A DNA stretch of 8,693 nucleotides from assembly GCA_046861615.1 (NCBI GenBank), contig JBHHUS010000059.1, forward strand, positions 1 to 8,693, written 5' to 3'. Source of the DNA: CAZNUM01 sp046861615 (GTDB taxonomy: Bacteria > Fidelibacterota > Marinisomatia > Marinisomatales > TCS55). A program made the translations under genes and the position numbers. This document shows, in pieces, positions 8,019 through 8,693 of this stretch (position 1 is its first letter; each line of letters begins with the position of its first letter). Under the pieces are notes generated by a model. The model saw only the letters and a program-made list of their open reading frames with translations. It was not told the DNA's origin and ran no database searches.

Positions 8019-8693
8019 ACACGAAAGCTGCTTTACGACGCAAGATGGTCATGGGAAGATTAAACAAACACATCAATAAAAAGCCAATGATCTCGAAATT
8101 GATCAGGTACCAGGGCCAAGTGCCGAAAACCAGCGGATTAGTCACATTCGGTATACTGCACAGATACATATAATTACCACCGGTGAGCCAGTTGGCAACA
8201 CCGGCAGGAATGATCATCAGATTTAACAACAGCATTGTCCTGAAAACCGCTCCTCTGGTGGTACGCATGCCATCAATAACAATCAACCAGATGCAGAATA
8301 AAATGATCAATGAATGGTGGATATAAAAAGTTATATAACTCACCCAGTTATCAAAATCGGTCATATCCGGAGTCAGCAAAGCCTGGAGCGCGGCGGTCAT
8401 ACCTGTTAAATAAGAGAATTCAAACAGGAATTGATTTTTTGAAATCAAAGCGATGGTAGAAAAAATCAGGGCGTAGTGGCAAACGTGAAAGGGTAAATCC
8501 AAATCCCAGGATAACGGTCGAACCTGCATCCGATTCCAATAATCCACTATCTCCTGAGCTACGGCGAAAAAGACCAGAAACCAGACCAACATTTTCTGTT
8601 TCCGGGAGTTCAAGGAGCGTTGACTGACCCAGGGCAGGAGCACCCAAACGGTGAAACTGATCCCAAGGACGATCAGGTGGTGGTGATCAAATA
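8011..8693 (-). CDS. YwaF/TMEM164-family integral membrane protein, upstream copy (start beyond right edge)
   Basis: 226 residues are visible, and the frame stays open to the window edge. A GTG at 8641-8643 would give a 210-residue protein, but it is not the true start: the 16 codons upstream read FDHHHLIVLGISFTVW and align without gaps with FSPLHLFYIGGALVGW at the N-terminus of the downstream copy, including the conserved H-L. By that alignment only about six residues are missing. Signatures numbered from the first complete visible codon: L-P-F-H-V-C (66-71), Q-A-L-L-T-P-D (103-109), H-H-S-L-I-I (125-130), G-N-Y-M-Y-L-C (172-178) and G-T-W-P-W-Y (190-195). C71 and H126 correspond to C77 and H132 of the downstream copy. 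The NYMYLC form here is closer to the family consensus as I recall it than the NYWFIC of the other copy. The protein ends A-F-V-Y-E, with its TAA inside the start region of the next gene. It is probably a membrane lipid enzyme or a partner subunit of its paralogue; no function is proven for bacterial members. Confidence 0.9.
   Translation of the reverse strand, partial: FDHHHLIVLGISFTVWVLLPWVSQRSLNSRKQKMLVWFLVFFAVAQEIVDYWNRMQVRPLSWDLDLPFHVCHYALIFSTIALISKNQFLFEFSYLTGMTAALQALLTPDMTDFDNWVSYITFYIHHSLIILFCIWLIVIDGMRTTRGAVFRTMLLLNLMIIPAGVANWLTGGNYMYLCSIPNVTNPLVFGTWPWYLINFEIIGFLLMCLFNLPMTILRRKAAFVYE

Overview
The window holds four genes, all on the minus strand. Read in the direction of transcription (right to left) they are: a YwaF/TMEM164-type integral membrane protein whose start lies just beyond the right edge; a second, paralogous YwaF/TMEM164-type protein that overlaps it by 8 bp; a CNNM (DUF21) plus CBS-pair membrane protein; and a giant secreted repeat protein that fills about 70% of the window and runs off the left edge. 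No tRNA, rRNA, CRISPR array, transposase or phage gene was seen.

The giant gene (1..6165) is one uninterrupted frame of 2055 codons. I read it codon by codon over most of its length and by translating the rest, and found no stop or frameshift. It opens with a Sec-type signal sequence, followed by about 185 residues that resemble RHS/YD-type beta repeats. After that comes an array of Ig-like domains. The domain junctions (Y/F-D-x-T/S-P-P) recur with a very regular period: 10 of the 16 intervals between the 17 junctions are exactly 318 bp (106 residues). The shorter units mostly lack one particular surface-loop motif (G-G-x-x-D-P-x-S-P-H). The C-terminus, which would show whether the protein carries a sorting or anchoring domain, is outside the window.

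The other three genes form a membrane-protein group. The YwaF/TMEM164 pair keeps the family's Cys (in LPLHxC / LPFHxC) and His (in HS / HHS), the positions proposed as catalytic in the human phospholipid acyltransferase TMEM164. The CNNM-CBS protein belongs to the short, about 350-residue branch without the C-terminal CorC/HlyC domain. Spacings are -8, 47 and 63 bp, so co-transcription is plausible, but no functional link between the membrane proteins and the giant surface protein can be shown from sequence.

Organism: a bacterium of moderate GC content. The visible starts have weak or no Shine-Dalgarno sequence. A very large secreted protein of tandem D-x-A-G-N / Y-D-x-T-P-P Ig-like units recalls the Fibrobacteres-Chlorobi-Bacteroidetes superphylum and its candidate relatives (for example Marinimicrobia-type genomes). 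That placement is from memory and is tentative.
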